DNA of 64,000 nucleotides. Source: JABMMZ01 sp964438995 (lineage in GTDB: Bacteria; Bacteroidota; Bacteroidia; NS11-12g; UBA955). Below the pieces are notes generated by a model. It saw only the letters and a program-made list of their open reading frames with translations. It was not told the DNA's origin and did not search any database. Position numbers and translations under genes: made by a program. The stretch is taken from assembly GCA_964438995.1 (NCBI GenBank), contig CAYTMQ010000004.1, forward strand, positions 62,001 to 126,000, read 5' to 3'. This document shows, in pieces, positions 54,226-61,737 of this stretch (the first letter of the stretch is position 1; each line of letters starts with the position of its first letter).

Positions 54226-54708
54226 GTTGTAGACTATATAACTAATAAAACTTGAAATAGTTTTAAAGGATACAATATTAGCCAAATTTCTTGAGATAAG
54301 ATTGAACAGAAAACAATGTTTGACACCTTATCATTTTAACTTATAGGATAAAGAATCACTGCTTTATGTTTAACTTTTATTAAACATAAATGGTGCTACA
54401 TAAATATGTTAAAATACTCATATATTGCAATTTAAATATTTTAATATTTCATCATAAATAGTTAATTAATAGATAATATATTGAAGTATTTATAATGCCT
54501 ATTGAATCTATATGATTGATTATCAAATACATTATTTAATTTTTTCATTATTAACCAAACCTAAAATGCATTTAGTTCAAGAAATGTTAAACAAAATTGA
54601 TTTATAAACAATAACGTTGAAGAAATTTTTATAATGTCTTAAACAAAAAACAAGGGTACTAATTTCTAATAAGATGAATTTTGTATCATAAAATCAATAA
54701 TAAAAGAT
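54226..54708. other. Long AT-rich gap before the sigma factor, with an inverted repeat
   Basis: The 483 bases between queD and the ECF sigma gene hold no credible coding frame. An 11-bp inverted repeat, TTTATGTTTAA and TTAAACATAAA (54363-54390), surrounds a 6-base centre without a T run, so it is more like an operator or a hairpin than a terminator. A near-match -7 box (GAATTTTG) lies about 30 bases before the sigma-factor ATG. Nothing else was recognised. Confidence 0.4.
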
Positions 54709-55242
54709 ATGCAAAACAATTTTGAAGACTTAATCAAGTCAGAAGCTGGTTCACTTAAGGCTCTAGCGATGCAGCTAAGTCGCAATCAAGATGATGCAAA
54801 AGACTTAGTGCAAGACACCATGTTAAAGGCATTAAGATACAAAGAAAAATTCTCAGAAGGTTCAAACATCAAGGCATGGTTGTATACCATTTTGAAGAAT
54901 AGTTTCATCAATCAATACAGAAGAAATGTTAAGAGAAATACATTTATAGATACAACAGATAACATGTATTTCTTAGACAGCCATACAAGTAGAGTTGACA
55001 ACAAAGCTGAGTTAACCTTCATACGTAGAGATTTGCAAACAGCAATACAATCTTTGCCTATCGATTTAAAGGTAACATTTATGTTGAATCTAGAAGGATT
55101 CAAATACCATGAAATTGCTGAAGAGCTACAAATTCCAATAGGAACTGTTAAAACACGTATATTTGTAGCTAGAAGAATTCTTCGTAATAAGTTAAAAGCT
55201 TATGCTGAAGATTTCAAAATCAGCAAATCTGCCAATGAATAA
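54709..55242 (+). CDS. ECF-type RNA polymerase sigma factor
   Basis: The 177-residue protein has region 2 (LVQDTMLKALRYKEKFSEGS; KAWLYTILKNSFINQYRR) and region 4 (IQSLPIDLKVTFMLNLEGFK; EIAEELQIPIGTVKTRI) of extracytoplasmic-function sigma factors. No anti-sigma factor gene is adjacent. The start of the lycopene-cyclase gene lies inside its 3' end, which suggests the two are translated together. Target promoters are unknown. Confidence 0.92.
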   Translation: MQNNFEDLIKSEAGSLKALAMQLSRNQDDAKDLVQDTMLKALRYKEKFSEGSNIKAWLYTILKNSFINQYRRNVKRNTFIDTTDNMYFLDSHTSRVDNKAELTFIRRDLQTAIQSLPIDLKVTFMLNLEGFKYHEIAEELQIPIGTVKTRIFVARRILRNKLKAYAEDFKISKSANE

Positions 55243-55945
55243 TCTGTATCTCTGGATCAATATAGGAACATTAGTATTTCCTCTCCTTTTATCCTTTGAC
55301 AAGAAGGTGGCATTTTATAAAAAATGGCCATCTTTATTCCCAGCTATTATCATAACAGGCATTGTATTTCTTTTGTGGGATGAGTGGTTTGCCACCATGA
55401 ACGTTTGGGGTTTCAATGCTATATATTTAAGCGGTTACTATATTGGTTCATTGCCCATTGAGGAAGTCATGTTTTTTCTTACAGTGCCATACGCATGTGT
55501 GTTCATTTATGAATGTCTCAGAGCATATGTCAAACAAAGTGAAACATTTGAAGAATTATACCGATGGTTTACTTTGCTGTTTTTTGGTATTTCCCTCACC
55601 TTATTGTATTGGTATAGTGACAAGCTTTACACGGCTATAACTAGCATCATATTATCATTTCTTCTCGGAACACATTTAACCGTAATAAGAAGAAGATACA
55701 TGAGCTGGTTTTATTTTGCTTTTCTAGTGTCAATCATTCCAATGCTAATTGTAAATGGTATCTTGACCTATAAACCTGTAGTATTTTATAACGATTTACA
55801 AAATACAGGTATCAGATTGGGCACTATACCTATAGAAGATTTTTTGTATAACATGACCATGTTCGTCATGTGTATTGGGATTTATGAGTGGATCAATCGA
55901 CTTCGTCTTCGACGCCAGTTACGCCCCCAGAAACAATCATCTTAA
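55235..55945 (+). CDS. Lycopene cyclase domain protein
   Basis: The 236-residue polytopic membrane protein (about seven hydrophobic helices) has two PIE(E/D)-type motifs (PIEEVMFF near 74 and PIEDFLYN near 199), as in heterodimeric-type lycopene beta-cyclases (CrtYcd) where the two half-domains are fused. It would form the beta rings of carotenoids. ATG at 55235 is preferred over 55202. It overlaps the sigma gene by 8 bases and the convergent DUF502 gene by 53. No other crt genes are in the window. Confidence 0.82.
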   Translation: MNNLYLWINIGTLVFPLLLSFDKKVAFYKKWPSLFPAIIITGIVFLLWDEWFATMNVWGFNAIYLSGYYIGSLPIEEVMFFLTVPYACVFIYECLRAYVKQSETFEELYRWFTLLFFGISLTLLYWYSDKLYTAITSIILSFLLGTHLTVIRRRYMSWFYFAFLVSIIPMLIVNGILTYKPVVFYNDLQNTGIRLGTIPIEDFLYNMTMFVMCIGIYEWINRLRLRRQLRPQKQSS

Positions 55946-56489
55946 AGATGGCTGTTGGATTAGCGTTTAAAGGTTTTATTTTCTCGTTCTTCACAAAGTA
56001 CAAATCACCAACAAAACCATAAGACTTTGGAAAGTAGACAGCCGAAAAGCCTTCTAATCCAATACTTTTAAGTTCTTTCCTGGTGATAAACCCTACTTTA
56101 TAAATACCATCAGCGCCCAATTCAACAATTACTGGCTCAGAAAACTTTTTCTTTTCACCTACAAAGGCTTCCATGATATCTTTTACAGAGGTATATAAAA
56201 ACTTTACGCCTGGTGTTTTTTCCAACCACTCGTCGAACCAATTTAAAATGGGTTGAACTATATAGCTAGAACCAATCCAACCAATAACCAGGATAATCAA
56301 TAGAATAATTAAAATTCCTAAGCCTGGAAAATGGTCTTTACCCAAAATCCCATCTATGGTTTCGAATAACCAAACAATAATGGCTATAGTAGCTGCAACC
56401 GGAATACTTATAAGCAAACCCTTCAGAAAGTAATTGAGCAGTTTGCTAATAATGCGTTTTCTTCTGTAACTATTTTTGAAATTATTCAT
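55893..56489 (-). CDS. DUF502 membrane protein
   Basis: The 198-residue protein has two N-terminal transmembrane segments (about 18-45 and 58-84), then PILNWFDEWLEKTPGVKFLYTSVKD, characteristic of DUF502 proteins of unknown function. Its final 53 bases overlap the 3' end of the convergent lycopene cyclase gene. It overlaps purD by 8 bases at its start and is probably cotranscribed with it. Confidence 0.85.
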   Translation of the reverse strand: MNNFKNSYRRKRIISKLLNYFLKGLLISIPVAATIAIIVWLFETIDGILGKDHFPGLGILIILLIILVIGWIGSSYIVQPILNWFDEWLEKTPGVKFLYTSVKDIMEAFVGEKKKFSEPVIVELGADGIYKVGFITRKELKSIGLEGFSAVYFPKSYGFVGDLYFVKNEKIKPLNANPTAIFKMIVSGGVTGVEDEVD

Positions 56490-57768
56490 TGTAATATTTT
56501 AATAAATCTTGACCGATGTCTTTTCTGTAATAAGCTTTTTCAAAATGTATTTTTTCTACATTTTCCATTGCGGTAGACAATGCTTCCTTCATTGTAGAAC
56601 CAAATGCCGATACGGCCATAACTCTGCCTCCGTTGGTCAACACTTTGCCATTGTCTAATTTGGTACCAGCATGGTATACAGTTGCAGATTTCACATGTTC
56701 ATGACCAGTAATTTCGAATCCTTTTTCAAACGACTCAGGGTAACCTCCAGAAACCATAAACACAGTTACTGCGTGATTAGGATTAACTTGTAAAGTTTGT
56801 GTATGCAATTGACCAGTGCAAGCTGCTTTGTATAATTCTACATGGTCGTTTTGGATTCTATGCAAAACCACTTCAGTTTCTGGGTCGCCCATTCTACAAT
56901 TGTATTCAATAACTTTAGGTGTACCATCCACATTCATCAAACCAATAAAAATAAATCCAACGTATTCAATATTATCGTGTTTTAACCCAGCAATTGTAGG
57001 ATCAACAATAGTCGATTTAACTTTGTTAATAAATACTTCATCGGCAAATGGCACTGGAGAAATAGCGCCCATTCCACCAGTATTCAAACCAGTATCACCT
57101 TCTCCAATTCTTTTATAGTCTTTGGCTTCAGGCAATAGCTTATAAGATGTTCCATCGGTTAAAACAAAACAGCTCATTTCTATACCGTGTAAATATTCTT
57201 CAATGACAACAGTATTCCCTGCAGAACCAAACTTTCCATTCAACATCTCAGAAAGAGCATTTTTAGCTACAGTCAAATCTGTTTCAATTAAAACACCTTT
57301 TCCAGCTGCCAAACCATCAGCTTTAAGCACATAAGGCGCTTCAAGAGTTTCTAAGAAAGTATAACCATCGTGAATAGAGTCTTTTGTTACACTTAGATAT
57401 TTAGCAGTAGGAATATTGTACTTCATCATAAAAGCTTTTGAGAAGTCTTTACTTCCTTCAAGCATTGCACCCGCTTTCGATGGTCCGAGTATTAGGACGT
57501 GTTTCAGTTTTGGGTTGGATTTCACAAAATCCACAATACCTGCCACTAAAGGATCTTCATTACCCGGAATGATCAATTCAATTTGGTGTTCGATACAAGC
57601 TGCTTCTACTGCGTTAAAGTCAAGAGGAGAAATATTTAAGTTGGTACCGCAGTTGGCAGTACCAGCATTTCCTGGAGCTATAAAAAGATTATCACAATGT
57701 TTACTTTCACTGATTTTAGTGGCAAATACATGTTCTCTTCCGCCACTTCCTAGAATAAGGATATTCAT
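56482..57768 (-). CDS. purD: Phosphoribosylamine-glycine ligase
   Basis: The 428-residue ATP-grasp enzyme joins glycine to phosphoribosylamine in purine synthesis. LGSGGREHVFATKI at the N-terminus, LKADGLAAGKGV, EEYLHGIEMSCFVLTDG and NCRMGDPETE are all present. Length matches the family. The region immediately upstream (57811-57897) is a heptanucleotide repeat that may affect its transcription. Confidence 0.96.
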   Translation of the reverse strand: MNILILGSGGREHVFATKISESKHCDNLFIAPGNAGTANCGTNLNISPLDFNAVEAACIEHQIELIIPGNEDPLVAGIVDFVKSNPKLKHVLILGPSKAGAMLEGSKDFSKAFMMKYNIPTAKYLSVTKDSIHDGYTFLETLEAPYVLKADGLAAGKGVLIETDLTVAKNALSEMLNGKFGSAGNTVVIEEYLHGIEMSCFVLTDGTSYKLLPEAKDYKRIGEGDTGLNTGGMGAISPVPFADEVFINKVKSTIVDPTIAGLKHDNIEYVGFIFIGLMNVDGTPKVIEYNCRMGDPETEVVLHRIQNDHVELYKAACTGQLHTQTLQVNPNHAVTVFMVSGGYPESFEKGFEITGHEHVKSATVYHAGTKLDNGKVLTNGGRVMAVSAFGSTMKEALSTAMENVEKIHFEKAYYRKDIGQDLLKYYNE

Positions 57769-57810
57769 AGGGCGAAATTAGATTAAAAAGATAAAAGTTG
57801 AAAATTAATG

Positions 57811-57897
57811 TTGTATTGGTTATTTGTTATTGGTTATTGGTTATTTGTTATTGGTTATTCGTTATTCGTTATTGGTCATTCGTTATTGGTCATTCGG
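57811..57897. repeat. Heptanucleotide tandem repeat, 11+ copies, upstream of purD
   Basis: Eleven contiguous copies of NGTTATT or GGTCATT occupy 57818-57894, with a degenerate copy before and a partial one after. The array begins about 43 bases before the purD ATG, reading on purD's strand as AATAACN. Copies differ mainly at the first base and at one T/C position. Confidence 0.8.
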
Positions 57898-57960
57898 AAC
57901 AGTTTTCTGTAGCGCTGCATGGACATATATATACAACGGTTAATTCACGATTTTTATATT

Positions 57961-58071
57961 CCAATCGGCTCGGTAGCCCGCAGGCAGCGACTAGGGAAAT
58001 CATTAATTTGAACTATCGGTAACCCCCGCCTGAATGACTCACTCGGTTAGAAGCAGTTGAAATCAGTGATT
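57961..58071. other. GC-rich patch with possible RNA structure before tRNA-Leu
   Basis: In an AT-rich region this stretch is clearly GC-richer. It has a GGCT-CGGT-AGCC hairpin (57967-57978), a CAGGC (57981-57985) that can pair with GCCTG (58028-58032), and a palindrome AATCA-G-TGATT (58061-58071). No known RNA family or ORF fits. The pairing is by eye only. Confidence 0.35.
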
Positions 58072-58126
58072 CGTGAACAATCCTTAATGGTTGATAGCTT
58101 TTGAGAAAATTCTTGCTAAAAAAACA

Positions 58127-58157
58127 TTTGCAAAATATTTTTAAAATCTTACCTTTG
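58127..58157 (+). promoter_or_regulatory. Full promoter of tRNA-Leu
   Basis: TTTG (58127-58130), a 19-base spacer, and TACCTTTG (58150-58157) match both Bacteroidota boxes. The tRNA begins 23 bases after the -7 box. Confidence 0.8.
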
Positions 58158-58179
58158 CACTCCTTCTAAAAAAGGAAAT

Positions 58180-58263
58180 GCCCAGGTGGCGGAATTGGTA
58201 GACGCGCTGGTCTCAAACACCTGTGGGTTCACCCCCGTACCGGTTCGACTCCGGTCCTGGGCA
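58180..58263 (+). tRNA. tRNA-Leu (CAA)
   Basis: A perfect acceptor pair GCCCAGG/CCTGGGC, a T arm ACCGG-TTCGACT-CCGGT, a long variable arm (GGG-ttca-CCC) as in class II leucine tRNAs, and an anticodon loop CTCAAAC with CAA at 58214-58216. The anticodon stem has a T-T mismatch at its second pair (58208/58222). The 3' CCA is not encoded and must be added. Confidence 0.93.
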
Positions 58264-58264
58264 C

Positions 58265-58317
58265 AAAAAGAGAGCGAGAATGAAAGCAAAAGCGACATTT
58301 GAGCTCTCTTTTTTTTT
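58265..58317 (+). terminator. Intrinsic terminator of tRNA-Leu
   Basis: AAAAAGAGAGC (58265-58275) pairs with GCTCTCTTTTT (58303-58313) across a 27-nt loop, and the T run continues to 58317. It begins two bases after the tRNA. Confidence 0.75.
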
Positions 58318-58319
58318 AT

Positions 58320-58473
58320 CTGCAGCGTACATGCAGACTTGCCGAAATGTCTGCAGAGTAGCATACAGACTTATCGAAATAACTGCAGAGTGGCATACAG
58401 ACTTGCTGAAATGTCTGCAGAGTACATGCAGACTTACCGAAATGTCTGCAGCATACATGCAGACTTACCGAAA
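58320..58473. repeat. 31-32 bp tandem minisatellite with palindromic core
   Basis: Units start at 58330, 58362, 58394, 58425 and 58456 (last one partial), with consensus CATGCAGACTTACCGAAAT then GTCTGCAGAGTA. Each complete unit has arms TGCAGAC and GTCTGCA or degraded versions. No unique spacers separate the units, so it is not a CRISPR. Units are 32, 32, 31 and 31 bases, which rules out a protein repeat in one frame. Confidence 0.85.
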
Positions 58474-58552
58474 GCATAAGATAAAGTTTTGGGTTCAAAA
58501 TTATTTTAAAATCAAAAGTCACGTTTCTGTCATTTCTTTCGTCTACTTAGAT

Positions 58553-59215
58553 ATGAAACAGACTATGATAATGCTTTCATTGATGTTCTATCAGTTGGGC
58601 CATTCGCAAGAAACAAAATTTGGTATTGGGGTCATTGCAAAAGCAGGTATGAATCAATACAGAACCACAAATGGTAGCGAAAACACATTTGCTACATATA
58701 GGAGTGATTATATCCAAACTGGATTAGGATTTCACAGTTATTATCATTTGTATAAAAATTGGATGGTTGATGGGTCTCTCCTATTTTCAAGAGCGAAATA
58801 TCAACCAGATTTGATACAAGGTATAGCTACATTTCGTTCTGCAGATATTAGGTTTACAGAATTCAATGTCAACCTCAATTATTTTCTGAATTCGGATGAC
58901 AAGAAAACGAGGTGGTTTGTTTATACAGGCGCACAATTATTGTTCAGACGGTGGGGTATAGAGCGTTATGTCAACAAGGTGATACCTCAATCGTATTGGC
59001 CAGACTTTAGATGGCAATATCAAACTGGTTTTGGATGTAAAATACATTTGAACAACCACAAATATTTGATGCCTTTTATGGGTATCAGACTTTCGGATAC
59101 TAAAACATTAATTTACGATACAAGAATGAATCAAATCTTTATTGGCGCCGCACTAGGCCTAAATTTTAAAGGTGGCAATAAAGACCGATATAAAAAATGT
59201 CCTTCAGAATTTTAA
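58553..59215 (+). CDS. Outer-membrane beta-barrel-like protein, small
   Basis: From the ATG at 58553 the product is 220 residues with a signal peptide (MKQTMIMLSLMFYQLGHSQ) and alternating beta segments (KFGIGVIAKAGMNQY; GLGFHSYYHLYKNWMVDG). This resembles porin-like/PorT-like barrels of Bacteroidota, with no specific family recognised. The frame is open upstream to 58223, but that part crosses the tRNA end and the minisatellite and is not coding. It is followed by a lipoprotein gene 11 bases later. Confidence 0.6.
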   Translation: MKQTMIMLSLMFYQLGHSQETKFGIGVIAKAGMNQYRTTNGSENTFATYRSDYIQTGLGFHSYYHLYKNWMVDGSLLFSRAKYQPDLIQGIATFRSADIRFTEFNVNLNYFLNSDDKKTRWFVYTGAQLLFRRWGIERYVNKVIPQSYWPDFRWQYQTGFGCKIHLNNHKYLMPFMGIRLSDTKTLIYDTRMNQIFIGAALGLNFKGGNKDRYKKCPSEF

Positions 59216-59226
59216 TCAAATAACTT

Positions 59227-60210
59227 ATGAAAATTAAACATCAATTGTTAATAGCAATAGTTGCTATTACTGCAATCGCTTTGCAAAGTTGCAAAAAAGA
59301 CCGAACAATTATTGAGATCGAAAAAACTCCCAATAAAATTAGAAAAAGTGTGTTACGCGTTCTAGACAAAGCCGCTCCAACGAAACAATCATTTACATTC
59401 AATGCTTCTGTTGGTGGATTTATTTATGGGGCTGGTGGAAGTCAAATTTATTTTCCAGCAAATGCATTATTGCACCAAAACAACACACCTGTTACTGGTA
59501 ATGTCAACATCGAATTTATAGAGTATCTTAACAAAGCAGATATGATATTCTCTAATGTTACTGTGACCTCTGGTACAGATTTATTAGAATCAGGTGGGAT
59601 GTTCTATTTAATGGCTAAACAAAATGGAGAAGAATTAAAAGTCGACCCAACCGCTACCATACAGTTGCTAATTCCAAAATCAGACATCGGCAACAATAAT
59701 ATGGATTTTTGGCAAGGCGCTCTCAAAGACAATGATAGTCTTAATAAAGTAGATTGGATAAAAAGAGATTCCGTTCCGATTAAGCAAGTACAAGATTCTA
59801 GTAATCGACCTTTTAAATTTTCTCTTCAACTTAATTACTTCAAATTCGGTTATTGCAACATAGATCGAGAAGCATTTAAGTTTTTAAACAAAGTAACTAA
59901 ATTCAGAATTAAGTTACCAAGTGATTGCAACGACACCAACAGTAGCTCACTTTTATTGTTCAAAAATTACAATTGTTGTGCTTGGTGTTATTGGTTTCCT
60001 TCTGAAAATTTAATGTCTACAGGATATACATTGCCTAAAGGTGAAACAATTAAAGTTCTTATTTATAAACGAACTGGTTCAGGAGATAATGATTTAGCCT
60101 ACGCTGTATTAGAAGTCAACTTAATTGACGATACTCTTGTTGACTTCACAAATGTAACAATGAGTGCATGCACTACCGACCAATTAGAAGGTGTTATAAA
60201 AGCGCTATAG
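59227..60210 (+). CDS. Large lipoprotein of unknown function
   Basis: The 327-residue product has a lipoprotein signal (TAIALQSC). A central region with GGSQIYFPANALLHQN, NVNIEFIEYLNKADMI and LESGGMFYLMAKQNGEEL is a pattern I have seen in surface proteins of this phylum, without a known function. The C-terminal part has CCAWCYWF, with several cysteines that could pair. It follows the barrel-like gene by 11 bases and may be coexpressed with it. Confidence 0.6.
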   Translation: MKIKHQLLIAIVAITAIALQSCKKDRTIIEIEKTPNKIRKSVLRVLDKAAPTKQSFTFNASVGGFIYGAGGSQIYFPANALLHQNNTPVTGNVNIEFIEYLNKADMIFSNVTVTSGTDLLESGGMFYLMAKQNGEELKVDPTATIQLLIPKSDIGNNNMDFWQGALKDNDSLNKVDWIKRDSVPIKQVQDSSNRPFKFSLQLNYFKFGYCNIDREAFKFLNKVTKFRIKLPSDCNDTNSSSLLLFKNYNCCAWCYWFPSENLMSTGYTLPKGETIKVLIYKRTGSGDNDLAYAVLEVNLIDDTLVDFTNVTMSACTTDQLEGVIKAL

Positions 60211-60240
60211 ACTCATAATGTAGTATTTTCTTATAATTTT

Positions 60241-60275
60241 AAAAGATGCATCAACCAAAAGGTGCATCTTTTTTT
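60241..60275. terminator. Bidirectional terminator between the lipoprotein and polysaccharide genes
   Basis: AAAAGATGCA (60241-60250) pairs with TGCATCTTTT (60263-60272) with a T run continuing to 60275. The same stem ends in TTTT on the minus strand, where its flank overlaps the stop of the convergent gene. Confidence 0.75.
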
Positions 60276-61737
60276 ATTGTAAATTATTTGAAGAAGATGG
60301 GGAATTATAATACTTCAAAGCCACTAATACCGCCATAAATCCCCAAAGTGGAGCGGCAATTTTATCAAAATCACTGAAATTATTTAAGAATGCATGCACG
60401 TAATAGGTTATCAAACCAAGCAACACCGCTTTAGCTAACGACTTTTTCCATGGCATCATATTGTCGTCGTACACGATTTGCATACCTGTATACACCGAAC
60501 TTAAGAATACACCCAGCCATGTTAAAAAGCCAATAAATCCCATTTCAGAAAGCGAATTGAAATACTCTGAGTGGGTGTTACCCAAATCACCACTGTTTGT
60601 AGATATCAAGGTCAAATCTTCTGGTCGTTGAAATGGTGCATACTGAAACGTGTAAGTGCCCGGTCCCCATCCAAATACTGGTCGCTCTTTAAACATCAAT
60701 ATGGCACAATGCCATCTGTTTACGCGTTCAAGATTAGATGGGTCGGTGGTGATATTTGAAACTGACTGGGCATGTGATTCTAAATCGTCAGCACTACCCT
60801 GCTTGTTACTCTCTAAACTGTACAATATTTGGTCTTGTTTGATGAATCCTATCAAAGCTACAAGAACAAGTGCACCCATTATGTGTTTGAACTTAACATT
60901 CAATTTAAACAATTGATAGAAAGCGAAGGCTGCTATCAAACTTATCCATGAAGCTCTGGTATATGAGAAGATGATACCAACTATTAGCACTAGTGCTATA
61001 GCCAGAAAAACCAATCGATGCCACATTGTAAATTTGAACCAATTGCCTCTAGCTGCAAATACAATAGCTATTGGCACGAAGAATGAAATATACGCCGAGT
61101 AAATGGTATGGTCTCCAAAGAAAGGCTTCATAATGGCATACCCCCAACCTCTTGAAAATCCTTCGCCAGCGTGTTTAATAAGTGTAAAACCAACTACTAA
61201 TGCAGTTCCGTAGAGCATGTAAGAAAAGTACTTTCTAATGTAATTTGGGTTCTTGAAAATCTGAAGAAGGAAAAAGAAAAATACACCAACAAACCAGAAT
61301 CTGGCCAAAAGGTATTTTAAAGACACAAAAAACATTGAACTGGTACAAGTAGAAACGACCATCCAAAGTAAATTGGCGATGATAAAAGCCATTAAAGGCA
61401 TTTTCATTAAATTGGTATCGAATTTACCGCTGATAATGGTTTTGTAAACGTACATCAAAAACAGCAACCAAATCATAGGTTCTGTAGGTATTGATAAACC
61501 AAATCCACCACCCACATCGTCGATGAATATAGATAGTGGCACCATGAAACAAATCAGCAGGGCATAAAAAGCAGGTTTGTAATAGCACAAAAACACTGCA
61601 CCTATAGCAATAGGTAGTAGAATGAGTTCATATACTTCTAGGATGCTGCCAATCAATCCCAAAGCGAGACCGATGACACCTACTCCATAGATGTACTTTA
61701 AAGACTTTTTTTCCAGTATGACCGGTTCAAAAATCAA
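60274..61737 (-). CDS. O-antigen ligase/polymerase family membrane protein (Wzy_C-like)
   Basis: The 487-residue polytopic protein has about twelve hydrophobic helices and, between the last long loop, GWGPGTYTFQYAPFQ and NTHSEYFNSLSEMGF with the conserved His typical of WaaL/Wzy-type glycan ligases or polymerases. The start is TTG at 61737, sharing TTGA with the stop of the Wzz-like gene; the next Met is about 58 residues in. It would polymerise or attach glycan units outside the inner membrane. Confidence 0.8.
   Translation of the reverse strand: MIFEPVILEKKSLKYIYGVGVIGLALGLIGSILEVYELILLPIAIGAVFLCYYKPAFYALLICFMVPLSIFIDDVGGGFGLSIPTEPMIWLLFLMYVYKTIISGKFDTNLMKMPLMAFIIANLLWMVVSTCTSSMFFVSLKYLLARFWFVGVFFFFLLQIFKNPNYIRKYFSYMLYGTALVVGFTLIKHAGEGFSRGWGYAIMKPFFGDHTIYSAYISFFVPIAIVFAARGNWFKFTMWHRLVFLAIALVLIVGIIFSYTRASWISLIAAFAFYQLFKLNVKFKHIMGALVLVALIGFIKQDQILYSLESNKQGSADDLESHAQSVSNITTDPSNLERVNRWHCAILMFKERPVFGWGPGTYTFQYAPFQRPEDLTLISTNSGDLGNTHSEYFNSLSEMGFIGFLTWLGVFLSSVYTGMQIVYDDNMMPWKKSLAKAVLLGLITYYVHAFLNNFSDFDKIAAPLWGFMAVLVALKYYNSPSSSNNLQ

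Noticed and set aside
57798..58022. 74-codon ORF through the heptanucleotide repeats
   Set aside because: The predicted product is a repeat-encoded low-complexity peptide (VIxYWLxV) without a signal or relation to known proteins.
58180..58263. tRNA-Leu as an integration site for a mobile element
   Set aside because: No integrase, no direct repeat of the tRNA 3' end and no phage-like genes are visible on either side.
58320..58473. CRISPR-like array next to the tRNA
   Set aside because: Units are contiguous at 31-32 bp with no unique spacers and no cas genes in the window.
58223..58552. Long N-terminal extension of the 58553 gene
   Set aside because: The open frame runs from inside tRNA-Leu through the terminator and the minisatellite; the ATG at 58553 gives a clean signal peptide instead.
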